DNA of 64,000 nucleotides from Streptomyces sp. NBC_00358 (GTDB lineage Bacteria > Actinomycetota > Actinomycetes > Streptomycetales > Streptomycetaceae). The notes under the pieces are model-generated. The model made no database searches. It saw only the letters and a list, made by a program, of their open reading frames with translations, and was not told the DNA's origin. The DNA lies in NCBI RefSeq assembly GCF_036099295.1, contig NZ_CP107976.1, positions 3,100,001 through 3,164,000 on the forward strand, in the 5' to 3' direction. Below, piece by piece: positions 30,555 to 40,448 of the stretch. The position numbers and the translations under genes were made by a program. The first letter of the stretch is position 1; each line of letters begins with the position of its first letter.

Positions 30555-31181
30555 ATGAGTCACACTCTCGGCATCCGCCAGGCGCAGAAGCAGAAGACCC
30601 GGCAGGCGCTGCTGGACGCGGCGTTGGGGCTTCTGGAGGACCAGAGCCTGAGCAGCCTGGGGCTGCGCGAGGTCACCCGCGCCGTCGGGGTCGCCCCGAC
30701 GGCCTTCTACCGGCATTTCCGCTCGACGGCGGATCTCGGCGTGGCGCTGGTCGAGGAGGCGCTCGGCAGCCTGCACCCGATGATCGAGGACACGGTGTCC
30801 GCGGCGGGTGACACCGACGAACGCATCGCCCGTGCCGTGGAACTGATCGCCCACCACGTCGGGACGCACCCGGCGCACGTCCGTTTCATCGCGCGCGAGC
30901 GGCACGGCGGGGTCCAGCCGGTGCGGGACGCGATCCGCGAGCAACTGGCCCGGTTCGCCGAGGAGGTGAAGGACGCGCTGGCCGAGCATCCCGAGTCACG
31001 GGGGTGGAGCGACGACGATCTGCTGATGCTCGCGGGTCTGTACGTCGACCACATGCTGATGGCGGCCTCGGCGTTCCTGGAGGCGCTGGAGGGTTCCGAG
31101 GCGGAGCGCGAGCGGGTCGCCCGGGTGGCGAGCCGTCAGATGCGGCTGATCAGTATCGGCCGCCACCACTGGCTCGGCTGA
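30555..31181 (+). CDS. TetR-family regulator, FabR-like
   Basis: A 208-residue TetR regulator. The N-terminal helix-turn-helix (AQKQKTRQALLDAAL, LGLREVTRAVGVAPTAFYRHF) resembles E. coli FabR closely by eye, as does the following STADLGVALVEEAL and the VRFIARERHGG segment. FabR and DesT repress unsaturated fatty-acid genes in response to acyl chains. No desaturase or fab gene adjoins it, so its target is either itself, the divergent membrane-protein genes or something distant. The HTH is intact and length is typical. Inverted repeats in the promoter support autoregulation. Confidence 0.85.
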   Translation: MSHTLGIRQAQKQKTRQALLDAALGLLEDQSLSSLGLREVTRAVGVAPTAFYRHFRSTADLGVALVEEALGSLHPMIEDTVSAAGDTDERIARAVELIAHHVGTHPAHVRFIARERHGGVQPVRDAIREQLARFAEEVKDALAEHPESRGWSDDDLLMLAGLYVDHMLMAASAFLEALEGSEAERERVARVASRQMRLISIGRHHWLG

Positions 31182-31261
31182 CCGCCCCGGCGGGCCGACG
31201 GACGGCCGCGCGCCGCACGCGGCACCGCCGTACGCCGTACGAGGGCGGGCCCTCCGGTCCG

Positions 31262-31630
31262 TCAGCCCTGGGCGGCGGCCGACCGGCCCTGCCCCTGACC
31301 CATCCGCCCACCGCCGGGGCCGCCTCCGCAGCCGCCCTGGCCGCCTCCCATGCCGCCGCCGGGAGCGCCGCTCGGCCTGCCCGAGGGGTTGCCGGAGGGA
31401 GCCTTCCCGGTGGGCATGCCCGAGGGGAAGGCGGACCCGGACGGCATGCCGGAGGGCGCGCCGCCGGGGCGTCCGGAGGCGCCGGTCGGCATCCCGGAGG
31501 GGCGCGCGCACTTCTGCCCCCCGGAGGTCTTGCCGTCCGAGGACGAGGCGTCACCGGAGCCGCACGCCGCCAGCAGGGGCGAGAGCGCGAGGAGGGCGAC
31601 GACGGGAACGAGTCGTGCACGACGGTTCAT
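31262..31630 (-). CDS. Pro-Ser-Gly-repeat lipoprotein
   Basis: A 122-residue secreted lipoprotein. The signal peptide (NRRARLVPVVALLALSPLL) ends in the lipobox LLAAC. After a Ser/Asp linker there is one region with two further Cys, then imperfect repeats of PSGMPxG, PSGNPSGRPSG and similar, and a Gly-rich tail with GGGMGGGQGGCGGG. It looks disordered and extended on the cell surface. GGGAG precedes the ATG at 6 bases. The function is unknown. The homologues I can think of are equally repetitive and fast evolving. Confidence 0.65.
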   Translation of the reverse strand: MNRRARLVPVVALLALSPLLAACGSGDASSSDGKTSGGQKCARPSGMPTGASGRPGGAPSGMPSGSAFPSGMPTGKAPSGNPSGRPSGAPGGGMGGGQGGCGGGPGGGRMGQGQGRSAAAQG

Positions 31631-31764
31631 GGGGTAACTCCCAGTCAAGTCACGTGGGCCGGGCGGCGAGAGCCGGACGAGCGGGAGCCAGCGGACCAGA
31701 TCCACGTAGGGCCGCGCTGTGCCGAAGCTGTGCCTTGCTGTGCGCCGGGTGCCCGGCGCCGGGC

Positions 31765-32727
31765 TCAACCCCCCTCGTACACCGCGCTGATGGCGGCGGC
31801 CGTCGCGGCCAGCTCGTCCCGCGCCTCGGCCGGCGCAAGGACCTCCAGCGCGTCTCCGAAGGCCAGCAGCGTGCGGGTTTCCCGCACCGAGCCGAGGGTG
31901 AGACGCGCGGTCACCCACTCGCCCTCGACGTCGTCCTCGGGCAGTTCCGCGAGGGAGGCCGCGTTGAGGCGTACGAACATGTCGAGGCGGGAACGCCGTA
32001 CCCGAACCGTGACATCGACACCCCCCGGCCGCTCCTCGACCTGGCGGCGCAACACCTCCCAGACGTCGGCGAGTTCGACGCCCGGACGGCGCCGCACCGG
32101 GTCCGGCAGCAGGGTGGCCACGCGGACCCGGTCGGCACGGAACAGCCGTGGACCGCCGCGCCGGTCGGCGACCAGGTACCAGACACCGGCCTTGGACACG
32201 AGTCCGTACGGGTCGACGGTGTAGGTGCGCGGTTCGGTGTCCCCGCCGTGCTTGTAGCGCAGCCGCAGCCGGCGGTCGGTGAAGACCGCGTCCTGCAGCA
32301 CGTCCAGATCCACGGCCCGTCGGGGACCGCCCTTCCAGCGGGTGGCGTCGACGAGGACCCGTCGGCTGGTGACCTCGGCGGCCGGCCGGAAGGGTGCGGG
32401 CAGTGCGGCCATCACCTTGCGCAGCGCCGAACCGAGCGCCGCGTCGAGGCCGAGCGCGGCGTGCGCGCCCTGCGCCGCGAGGATGAACAGCGAGCGGGAC
32501 TCGTCGGCGGTCAGTCCCGTGACGTCCGTACGGAATCCGGCGAGCAGCTCGATGCCGCCGTGCCGCCCGCGTTCGGCGTAGACCGGGACGCCCGAGGCGG
32601 ACAGCGCCTCGACGTCCCGGTAGATGGTGCGTACCGACACCTCCAGCCGGTCGGCGAGTTCGTGCGCCGGGACGCGGCCGCGGGTCTGGAGCAGCAGCAG
32701 GATCGAGAGCAGGCGGTCGGACTTCAC
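31765..32727 (-). CDS. WYL-domain DeoR-type transcriptional regulator
   Basis: A 320-residue regulator. The N-terminal winged helix-turn-helix reads SDRLLSILLLLQTRGRVPAHELADRLEVSVRTIYRD (first and last parts quoted only), followed by LSASGVPVYAERGRHGGIEL. A WYL domain and its C-terminal extension (LRYKHGGDTEPRTYTVDPYGLVSKAG-type, cut) follow. The GTG start (VKSDRLL) is preferred over an upstream TTG. Such YafY-like proteins often regulate the divergent neighbour, here a mycothiol-isomerase-like gene. Confidence 0.87.
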   Translation of the reverse strand: MKSDRLLSILLLLQTRGRVPAHELADRLEVSVRTIYRDVEALSASGVPVYAERGRHGGIELLAGFRTDVTGLTADESRSLFILAAQGAHAALGLDAALGSALRKVMAALPAPFRPAAEVTSRRVLVDATRWKGGPRRAVDLDVLQDAVFTDRRLRLRYKHGGDTEPRTYTVDPYGLVSKAGVWYLVADRRGGPRLFRADRVRVATLLPDPVRRRPGVELADVWEVLRRQVEERPGGVDVTVRVRRSRLDMFVRLNAASLAELPEDDVEGEWVTARLTLGSVRETRTLLAFGDALEVLAPAEARDELAATAAAISAVYEGG

Positions 32728-32830
32728 GCGCCCAGGATCGCGCCCGCCGGAGGCCGTCCGCAAATGTTGCCGGAAACTGTCAGGTTATGCGGCGAGGGTG
32801 AGGGCACACCGACACACGGAAGAGGTAGTC

Positions 32831-33421
32831 ATGAACGCCATGGACCCACGCCCCCTGTACACCCGCGCCGCCGAGCAGATCGCCTCGCTGGTCGCGACCG
32901 TCCGGCCGGAGCAGTTGGACGGCGCCACGCCGTGCACCGGGTTCGACGTACGTCTGCTGCTGTCGCACATGGTCGGCGGCACCCGCCGGATCGCCGTGAT
33001 CGGGGCGGGCGGGGACGGGCTCGCGGTGCGGCCGTTCGCCGACGGCGTGCCGGACGACGGCTGGAGCGCCGCCTACGACGAGGCCAGGGCGGAGGTGCGC
33101 GCGGGATGGGCGGACGACGCCCGGCTGGACGCGCTGGTGCGGGTCCCGTGGGGCGAGGCCCCCGGGCGCATCGCCCTCGCCGGGTACGTCATGGAGGCGG
33201 TCACGCACACCTGGGACCTGTCCGAGGCGTTGGGCCGGCCGCTCGGACTCGATCCGGAACTCGGCGAGTTCGCGCTGACGATCGCCGGCCGCGTGCTGCC
33301 CGACGAGGGGCGCGAGGACCCCGAGCTGCCCTTCGGCCCGGTGGTGCCGGCCCCCGAGGGCGCCGACGCCTACGAGCGTTTGGCGGCCTGGACGGGCCGC
33401 CGCCCCCTGGTGGCCTCCTGA
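32831..33421 (+). CDS. TIGR03086-type DinB/mycothiol-isomerase-like protein
   Basis: A 196-residue protein of the maleylpyruvate-isomerase N-terminal (DinB-like) four-helix family, TIGR03086 subgroup. LVATVRPEQLDGATPCTGFDV and LLSHMVGG are typical, with the His of LLSHM and the later VTHTWDL His as metal ligands. Members bind a divalent metal and may use mycothiol. It is divergent from the WYL regulator and probably its target. A bidirectional-looking hairpin follows. Confidence 0.82.
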   Translation: MNAMDPRPLYTRAAEQIASLVATVRPEQLDGATPCTGFDVRLLLSHMVGGTRRIAVIGAGGDGLAVRPFADGVPDDGWSAAYDEARAEVRAGWADDARLDALVRVPWGEAPGRIALAGYVMEAVTHTWDLSEALGRPLGLDPELGEFALTIAGRVLPDEGREDPELPFGPVVPAPEGADAYERLAAWTGRRPLVAS

Positions 33422-33453
33422 CGGCACGAGCACCCGCCGAGGAGGCCCGAACG

Positions 33454-33477
33454 GGGGCACCCCTCGCCGGGTGCCCC
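33454..33477. terminator. Hairpin between convergent genes
   Basis: GGGGCACCC and GGGTGCCCC form 9-bp perfect arms with a 6-base loop. It lies after the DinB-like gene and before the 3' end of the convergent thioesterase, so it probably stops transcription from both sides. Confidence 0.75.
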
Positions 33478-33588
33478 GAGGTCGCGCCGGCGGCTCAGGC
33501 GGCCGGTGGCGCCGCGCACCGGACCGGTGCACGGGCGGTCGTCCGGGGTGTCAGCGGTGTCCGGGATGGGCCGGGAAGTCCGCGGCTG

Positions 33589-34449
33589 TCAGCGGAGGCG
33601 GGCGCGGGCGAGTTGCCGGGACTGGGCGACCAGCCGGTCCGCGCTGTCCCAGACCTCCGCGTCCTCCTCAAGGAAGCCCCCGGCGAGGTTGCGGGTGGTG
33701 ATCGACACCCGCAACGGGCCGGGCGCCGGACGGCACCGCACGTGCACGGTCAGCTCGACGGTCGGCACCCAGCCGGACAGGCCGATCTCGAAGGCCGTCG
33801 GCGGCAGCGCGTCGACCGCGAGGAGCAGCGAGAGCGGGTCCGCGTCGCGGCCGTCGGCGAGTCCGAACCAGGCCCGCATCTCGCCCTTCCCGGAGGGCGC
33901 GCCCAGCGCCCAGCCCAGGGTGGCGGGGTCGAGCTTGAGGAACAGCCGGTCGGTGATCGCCGAGCTGCCGGGGATGGGGGCGGGCGCGTCCTGCGGGCCG
34001 AAGCACTGGTCCACGGGCGGGATCGCGGGCGGCGTCGCGGTCGTGCGGACGTCGTCCGGCAGGGCGTCGAGATCGCCGTACGAGGCGAGCACACGGATGC
34101 GCTCGGTCTCGCGGCCCTCGTCGTCGTACTGGAAGAGGGACGCCTGTCCGGTCGACAGCGTCCGGCCGGTGCGTACGACGTCCGTGCGGATGACCGCGGG
34201 GCCCGGCTGGGACGCGGTCAGATAGTGCGCGGAGATCGTGAACGGGTCGGAGTGCGGGAGGGCGTCGGCGAGCGCGCGGCCGAGGACGGCCAGCAGGTAG
34301 CCGCCGTTGACGGCGGTGATGATCGTCCACCCGGCGGAGAGGTCCGCGTCGTAGACGCCGGCCTCACGTCGTGTGACGGCGGTGTCCCGGTCGAACTCAC
34401 TGTCGCCGATCGTGGCCCGTACGGCCTGTACCGAAGCTGCTTCTGGCAT
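33589..34449 (-). CDS. Acyl-CoA thioesterase, double hot-dog type
   Basis: A 286-residue thioesterase of the TesB-like/acyl-CoA_thio family with two hot-dog halves. The first half shows WTIITAVNGGYLLAVLGRAL and FTISAHYLTASQPGPAV (cut); the second shows LSLLLAVDALPPTAFEIG and VELTVHVRC. The split hot-dog helix (NGGYL) and the second-half Asp in LLAVDALP are conserved positions. The start is the ATG giving MPEAASV, since the frame further up begins with TTG. Its role in lipid turnover is assumed from the family; the acyl specificity is unknown. Confidence 0.84.
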   Translation of the reverse strand: MPEAASVQAVRATIGDSEFDRDTAVTRREAGVYDADLSAGWTIITAVNGGYLLAVLGRALADALPHSDPFTISAHYLTASQPGPAVIRTDVVRTGRTLSTGQASLFQYDDEGRETERIRVLASYGDLDALPDDVRTTATPPAIPPVDQCFGPQDAPAPIPGSSAITDRLFLKLDPATLGWALGAPSGKGEMRAWFGLADGRDADPLSLLLAVDALPPTAFEIGLSGWVPTVELTVHVRCRPAPGPLRVSITTRNLAGGFLEEDAEVWDSADRLVAQSRQLARARLR

Positions 34450-34610
34450 ACGTGAACGGTACAACAGGTAATTACTAAGCGGTAGCTTTCACTCTTCGCG
34501 GAGTAAGAGCACCCCCGCCGTCCCGCCATTCAGGTGAGGATTCGGCATTTTCTTGTCAAGTGTCCGCAATCACCCGTGACCAATCGGTGCGGCATCTCCT
34601 CTGAAGGGGC

Positions 34611-35984
34611 ATGAGCCTCACCGGGACACCCTTCCTCATGACCTCGTTCGCGCTGTGCGCCGTCGCCCTCCTGCTGCCGCTGGTCCTGTGGTCGCGCACG
34701 CCCGGACCGGCGCCGGTGCGCGGTGCGGCCCGGCTCCTGATGCTGCTCTTCGCCCAGGGAACGGCGATCAGCCTGGTGTTCGTCCTCGTGAACAACGCCA
34801 ACAACCTGTACGACAACTGGGCGGACCTCCTCGGCACCGGCAACCACGTCCAGCGGGCCGCCGACCTCGGCGTGGACGGCACCGGAGGTATCTCGCTGAA
34901 GAGCCTGCCCCGGATGCGGCAGACCTTCCGGCCGGCCGACGGGCCGCGGATGCGCGAGGCCGGAGGGGTGCGCGTCACCGACCTGAGGGGGCGGGTGTCG
35001 GGGGTGAACGCGGAGGTCTACGTCTGGCTGCCGCCGCAGTACCGCGAACCCGCCTACCGGCACCGGAAGTTCCCCGTCGTGGAACTGCTGCCGGGCTATC
35101 CGGGCTCAGCGAAGGCGTGGTTCGGGTCGCTCCGGGTGCACCAGCAACTGCTCCCGATGATGCTCGACGGACGGGTCGCGCCGTTCATCCTGGTGGCGCC
35201 CCGCACCAACCTGCTGGCCCGGGCCGACACGGGCTGCGCGAACATCCCGGGCACGGTGAACGCGGAGAGCTGGCTCAGCATCGACGTACCGAGGATGGTC
35301 ATGGACAACTTCCGCGCCGAGTCCGCCCCGAGCGGCTGGGCCGCGGCCGGATACTCGGCCGGAGCGCACTGCGCCACCAAGCTGGCCGTCGCCCACCCCG
35401 ACCGCTACCGGGCGGCGGTGAGCATGTCCGGCTACAACGACCCCAAGGGCGAACGCGGTTCACTCGCCGGACGGAACCCGGAACTGCGCCGGCGGAACAA
35501 TCCCTATCTGCTGCTGCGCGCCGACCGCGTCCCGCCCCGGATCGCGCTCTACTTCTCCGGCGAGTCCGGTGACGGCTACCAGGCGGGCGCGGCGATCCAG
35601 GCGCTCGCGAAGCCGCCGACGAGCGTGGACGTGGTACTGCTGCCGCGCAGCGCGGGCGGCCACGACATGGGACTGTGGCGGCCTCAACTGCCGGAGGTGT
35701 TCCGCTGGCTGACCGAGCAGTTCGACAGAGGCACGCCGGGCACTCCGGGTACGGCGGGCACGGTGGCAGGAACGGCGGGCACCGGCGGCACGGCCGGCAC
35801 CGGCGGCACTCCCGGGACGGGTGGTACGGGCGGTACGGGCAGCCCCGGTGGCGCGGCAGGCGGCGCGGTCGGCGCCGACCGGGTCAGGGAGTCCCTTCCT
35901 CCCGCACCGTCGAGCGGCGGTTCCACGCGCGCGGAGCTCGCCAGTGGTACCGCATCGCGAACAGGCGCAGCACGAAGGCCGTGA
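34611..35984 (+). CDS. Membrane-anchored esterase with repetitive tail
   Basis: A 457-residue protein. Two N-terminal membrane helices (SFALCAVALLLPLVLW and LLMLLFAQGTAISLVFVLV) precede an extracytoplasmic esterase of the antigen-85/esterase-D type: VYVWLPPQY, VVELLPGYPGS, the nucleophile elbow GYSAG, and GGHDMGLWRPQLPEVFRWL with the catalytic His. After about residue 373 comes a Gly-Thr-rich tail (GTPGTPGTAG, then GTGGTAGTGGTPG types). The last 101 bp overlap the end of the convergent TRIC-type gene, so the tail may be recent or the true end earlier. The substrate is unknown; envelope acyl transfer is possible. Confidence 0.82.
   Translation: MSLTGTPFLMTSFALCAVALLLPLVLWSRTPGPAPVRGAARLLMLLFAQGTAISLVFVLVNNANNLYDNWADLLGTGNHVQRAADLGVDGTGGISLKSLPRMRQTFRPADGPRMREAGGVRVTDLRGRVSGVNAEVYVWLPPQYREPAYRHRKFPVVELLPGYPGSAKAWFGSLRVHQQLLPMMLDGRVAPFILVAPRTNLLARADTGCANIPGTVNAESWLSIDVPRMVMDNFRAESAPSGWAAAGYSAGAHCATKLAVAHPDRYRAAVSMSGYNDPKGERGSLAGRNPELRRRNNPYLLLRADRVPPRIALYFSGESGDGYQAGAAIQALAKPPTSVDVVLLPRSAGGHDMGLWRPQLPEVFRWLTEQFDRGTPGTPGTAGTVAGTAGTGGTAGTGGTPGTGGTGGTGSPGGAAGGAVGADRVRESLPPAPSSGGSTRAELASGTASRTGAARRP
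35730..35868. repeat. Gly-Thr-coding low-complexity repeat
   Basis: Imperfect 6-9 bp units around GGCACG/GGTACG/GGCACC encode the Gly-Thr-rich tail of the esterase. They end just before the overlap with the convergent gene. Confidence 0.8.
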
Positions 35985-36555
35985 CGATGGCGAGGCCGCT
36001 GGTGAACGGGGTGAGCGCGTCGTAGCGGATGCAGAGCACCACCATCGTGGCGCCGACGATCGCCGGGACCGCGTAGAGGTCACGGTCCCAGCGCAGCAGG
36101 GAGGGGACCTCGTTGGCGAGGACGTCCCGCAGCACACCGCCGCCCACGGCGGTCGCGAGGCCGAGGGCGGCGGAGGCGGTCAGGCCGAGCCCGTAGTCGT
36201 ACGCCTTCACGGTGCCGGTGACACAGAACAGGCCCAGCCCGGCCGCGTCGAAGACGTTCACGCCGACCTGGATGCGCTCCACCTGCGGATGCAGGAAGAA
36301 CACGAGCAGGGCGGCGACGAGCGGTGTGGTGAAGTACCCCAGGTCGGTGAAGGCCGCCGGGGGTACCGCACCGATGATCACATCGCGCAGCAGCCCTCCG
36401 CCCAGCGCGGTGATCTCCGCGAGGACGGCGATACCGAAGACGTCGAAGTTCTTGCGGACGGCCAGCAGAGCGCCGGAGATCGCGAAGACGAAGATGCCGA
36501 TCAGGTCGAGCGTGTGCTGGACGGAGGGGTTGAACAGATGCTGGAACACCCCCAC
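35884..36555 (-). CDS. TRIC-type (UPF0126) membrane channel
   Basis: A 223-residue protein with the duplicated three-helix architecture of bacterial TRIC cation channels (YadS/UPF0126). The two pore-lining signatures are GGGLLRDV at about residue 52 and GGGVLRDV at about 138, each after a kinked helix. Seven hydrophobic segments are visible. The GTG start has AGGG at 7 bases. It is convergent with, and overlaps, the esterase gene by 101 bp. Its likely role is a K+ or counter-ion channel. Confidence 0.88.
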   Translation of the reverse strand: MGVFQHLFNPSVQHTLDLIGIFVFAISGALLAVRKNFDVFGIAVLAEITALGGGLLRDVIIGAVPPAAFTDLGYFTTPLVAALLVFFLHPQVERIQVGVNVFDAAGLGLFCVTGTVKAYDYGLGLTASAALGLATAVGGGVLRDVLANEVPSLLRWDRDLYAVPAIVGATMVVLCIRYDALTPFTSGLAIVTAFVLRLFAMRYHWRAPRAWNRRSTVREEGTP

Positions 36556-36596
36556 ATTCTGCCCTGTCGCGGGGTGTGCGCCTTACAATGGAAGGT

Positions 36597-37988
36597 CTAG
36601 ACGGCAGGCTTGCCTGTGGTGAACAGCCAGGTCTGGAAGAGATCGTCGAGCTGCTGCCCGGAGACCTTCTCGGCCAGGGCGATGAAGTCGGCGGTGCTCG
36701 CGTTGCCGTACCTGTGCAGCTTCGTCCAGGCGGGGAGCAGTTTGAAGAAGGCGGTGTCGCCGATGCGCTCGCGCAGCATCTGCAGTGTCATCGCACCCCG
36801 CTGGTAGACCGCCGAGGCGAACATCGTGTCCCGCTGCGGATCGGCGACCTCGGTCTGCCAGAACGAGGAGTCGGCCGGCCGCTGGTCGTACCCGGCGACG
36901 AACGAGTCGTGCGCGGAGCGGATGCCCTTGTGCTCGGCCCACAGCCACTGGGCGTAGGTCGCGAAGCCCTCGTTCAGCCAGACGTCCTTCCAGTGCGCGA
37001 CCGAGACGGAGTCGCCGAACCACTGGTGGGCCAGTTCGTGCACGATCGTGGTCTCCGAGCGCACGGCCGAGTACGCGGGCTTCGACTGCACCTCCAGCGA
37101 GAAGCCCGCCTCGGGCATGTCGTCGACGATCGCGCCGGTCTCCTCGAACGGGTACGGACCGAAGACCTGCGACCAGTAGTCGGTCGCCTCGGCGGTGACG
37201 GCGTACACGTCGACGCTGTTGCTGTTGGCGAGCACCGGGTCGATGGCGACGTAGATCGGTGTCCCGGCCGGGGTCTTCCCGGTCCGCACGTCGAACTTCC
37301 CGATGGTCGCCGTCGCGAGGTAGGTGGCCATGGGCCGGCTCTCGCGCCAGTGGGTGACCGTCTCGGCGCCCTTGTCGTGGGTCGATATCAGGCGCCCGTT
37401 GGAGACCCCCGTCAGGCCCTTGGGCGCCGTGATGCGGATGTCGTAGGTCGCCTTGTCGGACGGGTGGTCGCTGGAGGGGAACCAGGTGGAGGCGGCGTTG
37501 GGCTCGCAGGCGACGAAGACGCCGTCGGCGGTCTTCATCCACCCGTAGTCGGAGCCGAAGACGATCGGGCCGTTGAGGGCTTCGGGGATTCCGCCGTACG
37601 TGACGGTCACCGTGAACGTCTTGCCCTTGGCCAGCGGGCCGCGCGGGGTGATGTGGATCTCGTCGCCGTCCCGCGTGAAGTGGGCCGCTCTGCCGTTCAC
37701 TTCGATCCTCGTGACGTCCAGCTTCTGGAGGTCGAGGTCGAAGGCGGAGAGGTTCTGGGTGGCGCGGGCGGTGAGGGTCGTACGACCGTCGAGGCGGTCG
37801 GTGTCGGGGTTGTACGCCACGTCCAGGGCGTAGTGGCGGGCGTCGAACCCGCCGTTGCCGAGCTGGGGGAAGTAGGAGTCACCGATGCCGTCGGCGCCCG
37901 GGGTGGGGGCGGAGGAGGCGGCGACAAGAAGGAAAGAGGCCGTCGCGGTCGCGAGAGCCCCTAAACGTGCCGAACGGGAGAGTGCCAT
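36597..37988 (-). CDS. Secreted M1-family metallopeptidase
   Basis: A 463-residue zinc peptidase with a signal peptide (SRSARLGALATATASFLLVAA). It has the M1 beta-saddle, then the catalytic HELAHQWFG with zinc ligands His317 and His321 and the third ligand Glu340 in NEGFATY, which is exact HExxH-x18-E spacing. The exopeptidase GAMEN loop is replaced by GFSLE, so N-terminal binding may differ from aminopeptidase N. It lacks the large C-terminal helical domain of long M1 enzymes. AAAGGGA precedes the ATG. It likely acts outside the cell, near the peptide importer encoded next door. Confidence 0.9.
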   Translation of the reverse strand: MALSRSARLGALATATASFLLVAASSAPTPGADGIGDSYFPQLGNGGFDARHYALDVAYNPDTDRLDGRTTLTARATQNLSAFDLDLQKLDVTRIEVNGRAAHFTRDGDEIHITPRGPLAKGKTFTVTVTYGGIPEALNGPIVFGSDYGWMKTADGVFVACEPNAASTWFPSSDHPSDKATYDIRITAPKGLTGVSNGRLISTHDKGAETVTHWRESRPMATYLATATIGKFDVRTGKTPAGTPIYVAIDPVLANSNSVDVYAVTAEATDYWSQVFGPYPFEETGAIVDDMPEAGFSLEVQSKPAYSAVRSETTIVHELAHQWFGDSVSVAHWKDVWLNEGFATYAQWLWAEHKGIRSAHDSFVAGYDQRPADSSFWQTEVADPQRDTMFASAVYQRGAMTLQMLRERIGDTAFFKLLPAWTKLHRYGNASTADFIALAEKVSGQQLDDLFQTWLFTTGKPAV

Positions 37989-38109
37989 CAGCGTCCCTTT
38001 CGTACGTGTTCCGATCATTTCTGATCAGACGGACACGCAGGACTCTGCACTCTCCCGTTCGAGCATGTTCATGACTTTGCCAAGTCGTCACGGCCTACTC
38101 GCCGGTTGA

Positions 38110-39350
<1,241 letters not shown>

Positions 39351-39354
<4 letters not shown>

Positions 39355-40448
39355 AGCTTCGGCGCAATCTCTTCGGTCCAGATCCGCGTGCGGTCCTCCT
39401 GCGAGAGGTGGCAGGCCGTGTAGTGGCCGGTGCCGACGAGCTGCAGTTCGGGCCGCACGGTGCGGGTGACATCGCCCTTGGGCAGGTCCGCGTACGGGCA
39501 GCGCGGGTGGAAGGCGCAGCCCGAGGGGACGTTGATGAGGCTCGGCGGCTGGCCCTTGACCGGGATGAGCCGGTCGGACGTCTCGCGGTCGATGCGGGGC
39601 ATCGAGCCGAGCAGACCCCAGGTGTAGGGGTGCTGCGGCTGCTCGAAGACCCGCTCGACGGAGCCGCGCTCGACGCAGCGGCCGCCGTACATCACCAGTA
39701 CCTCGTCGGCGATCTCGGCCACCACACCCAGGTCGTGGGTGATGAGGACGACGGCGGAGCCGAACTCCTTCTGCAGATCGCGGATGAGGTCGAGGATCTG
39801 CGCCTGGACGGTGACGTCGAGGGCGGTCGTCGGCTCGTCGGCGATGAGCAGCTCGGGGTTGTTGACGAGCGCCATGGCGATCATCGCGCGCTGCCGCATA
39901 CCGCCCGAGAACTCGTGCGGGTAGCTGTCGGCGCGCTTGGCCGGCTCCGGGATACCGACGCGGTCGAGCATCTCGATCGCCCGCTTGCGGGCGGTCTTCT
40001 TGTCGACCTTGTGGTGCGTGCGGTACGCCTCCACGATCTGGTTGCCGATCGTGTAGTACGGGTGCATCGCGGACAGCGGGTCCTGGAAGATCATCGCCAT
40101 CTCGCGGCCGCGGAGCTTGCGCACCTCGTCCGGGTCGGCGCCGACCAGTTCCTTGCCGTCGAGCCAGATCTCGCCCGACATCTGGACGTTCTTGCCGCGC
40201 GCGCCGAGCCGGTGCAGGCCCATGACCGCCAGCGAGGTGACGGACTTGCCGGAGCCCGACTCACCCACGATGCAGAGGGTCTTGCCCTTCTCCACCGAGA
40301 AGGTGAGCCCGTCGACGGACTTGACCAGACCGTCGTCGGTCGGGAAGTGCACCTTGAGGTCGCGCACTTCGAGGAAGGAGCGCGGAGCGTTCGAGGGCGA
40401 GGAGACGGGCTCGCCGACCGCGGCGCCGGTCTTGGACAGTTCGGTCAT
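39351..40448 (-). CDS. Oligopeptide ABC transporter ATPase, OppD type
   Basis: A 365-residue ATPase. Walker A is GESGSGKSV, the signature is [16 protein letters not shown], Walker B is [12 protein letters not shown], and the H-loop is [10 protein letters not shown]. The OppD C-terminal domain has [11 protein letters not shown]. It overlaps its neighbours on both sides by 4 bp (ATGA), which shows tight coupling. The larger frame that extends upstream lies inside the permease gene in another frame and is a shadow. Confidence 0.95.

Noticed and set aside
36594..36602. GGTCTAGAC, resembling half of a DasR (dre) site
   Set aside because: The flanks do not complete the dre palindrome, it includes the stop codon of the peptidase gene, and the neighbouring genes have no amino-sugar link.
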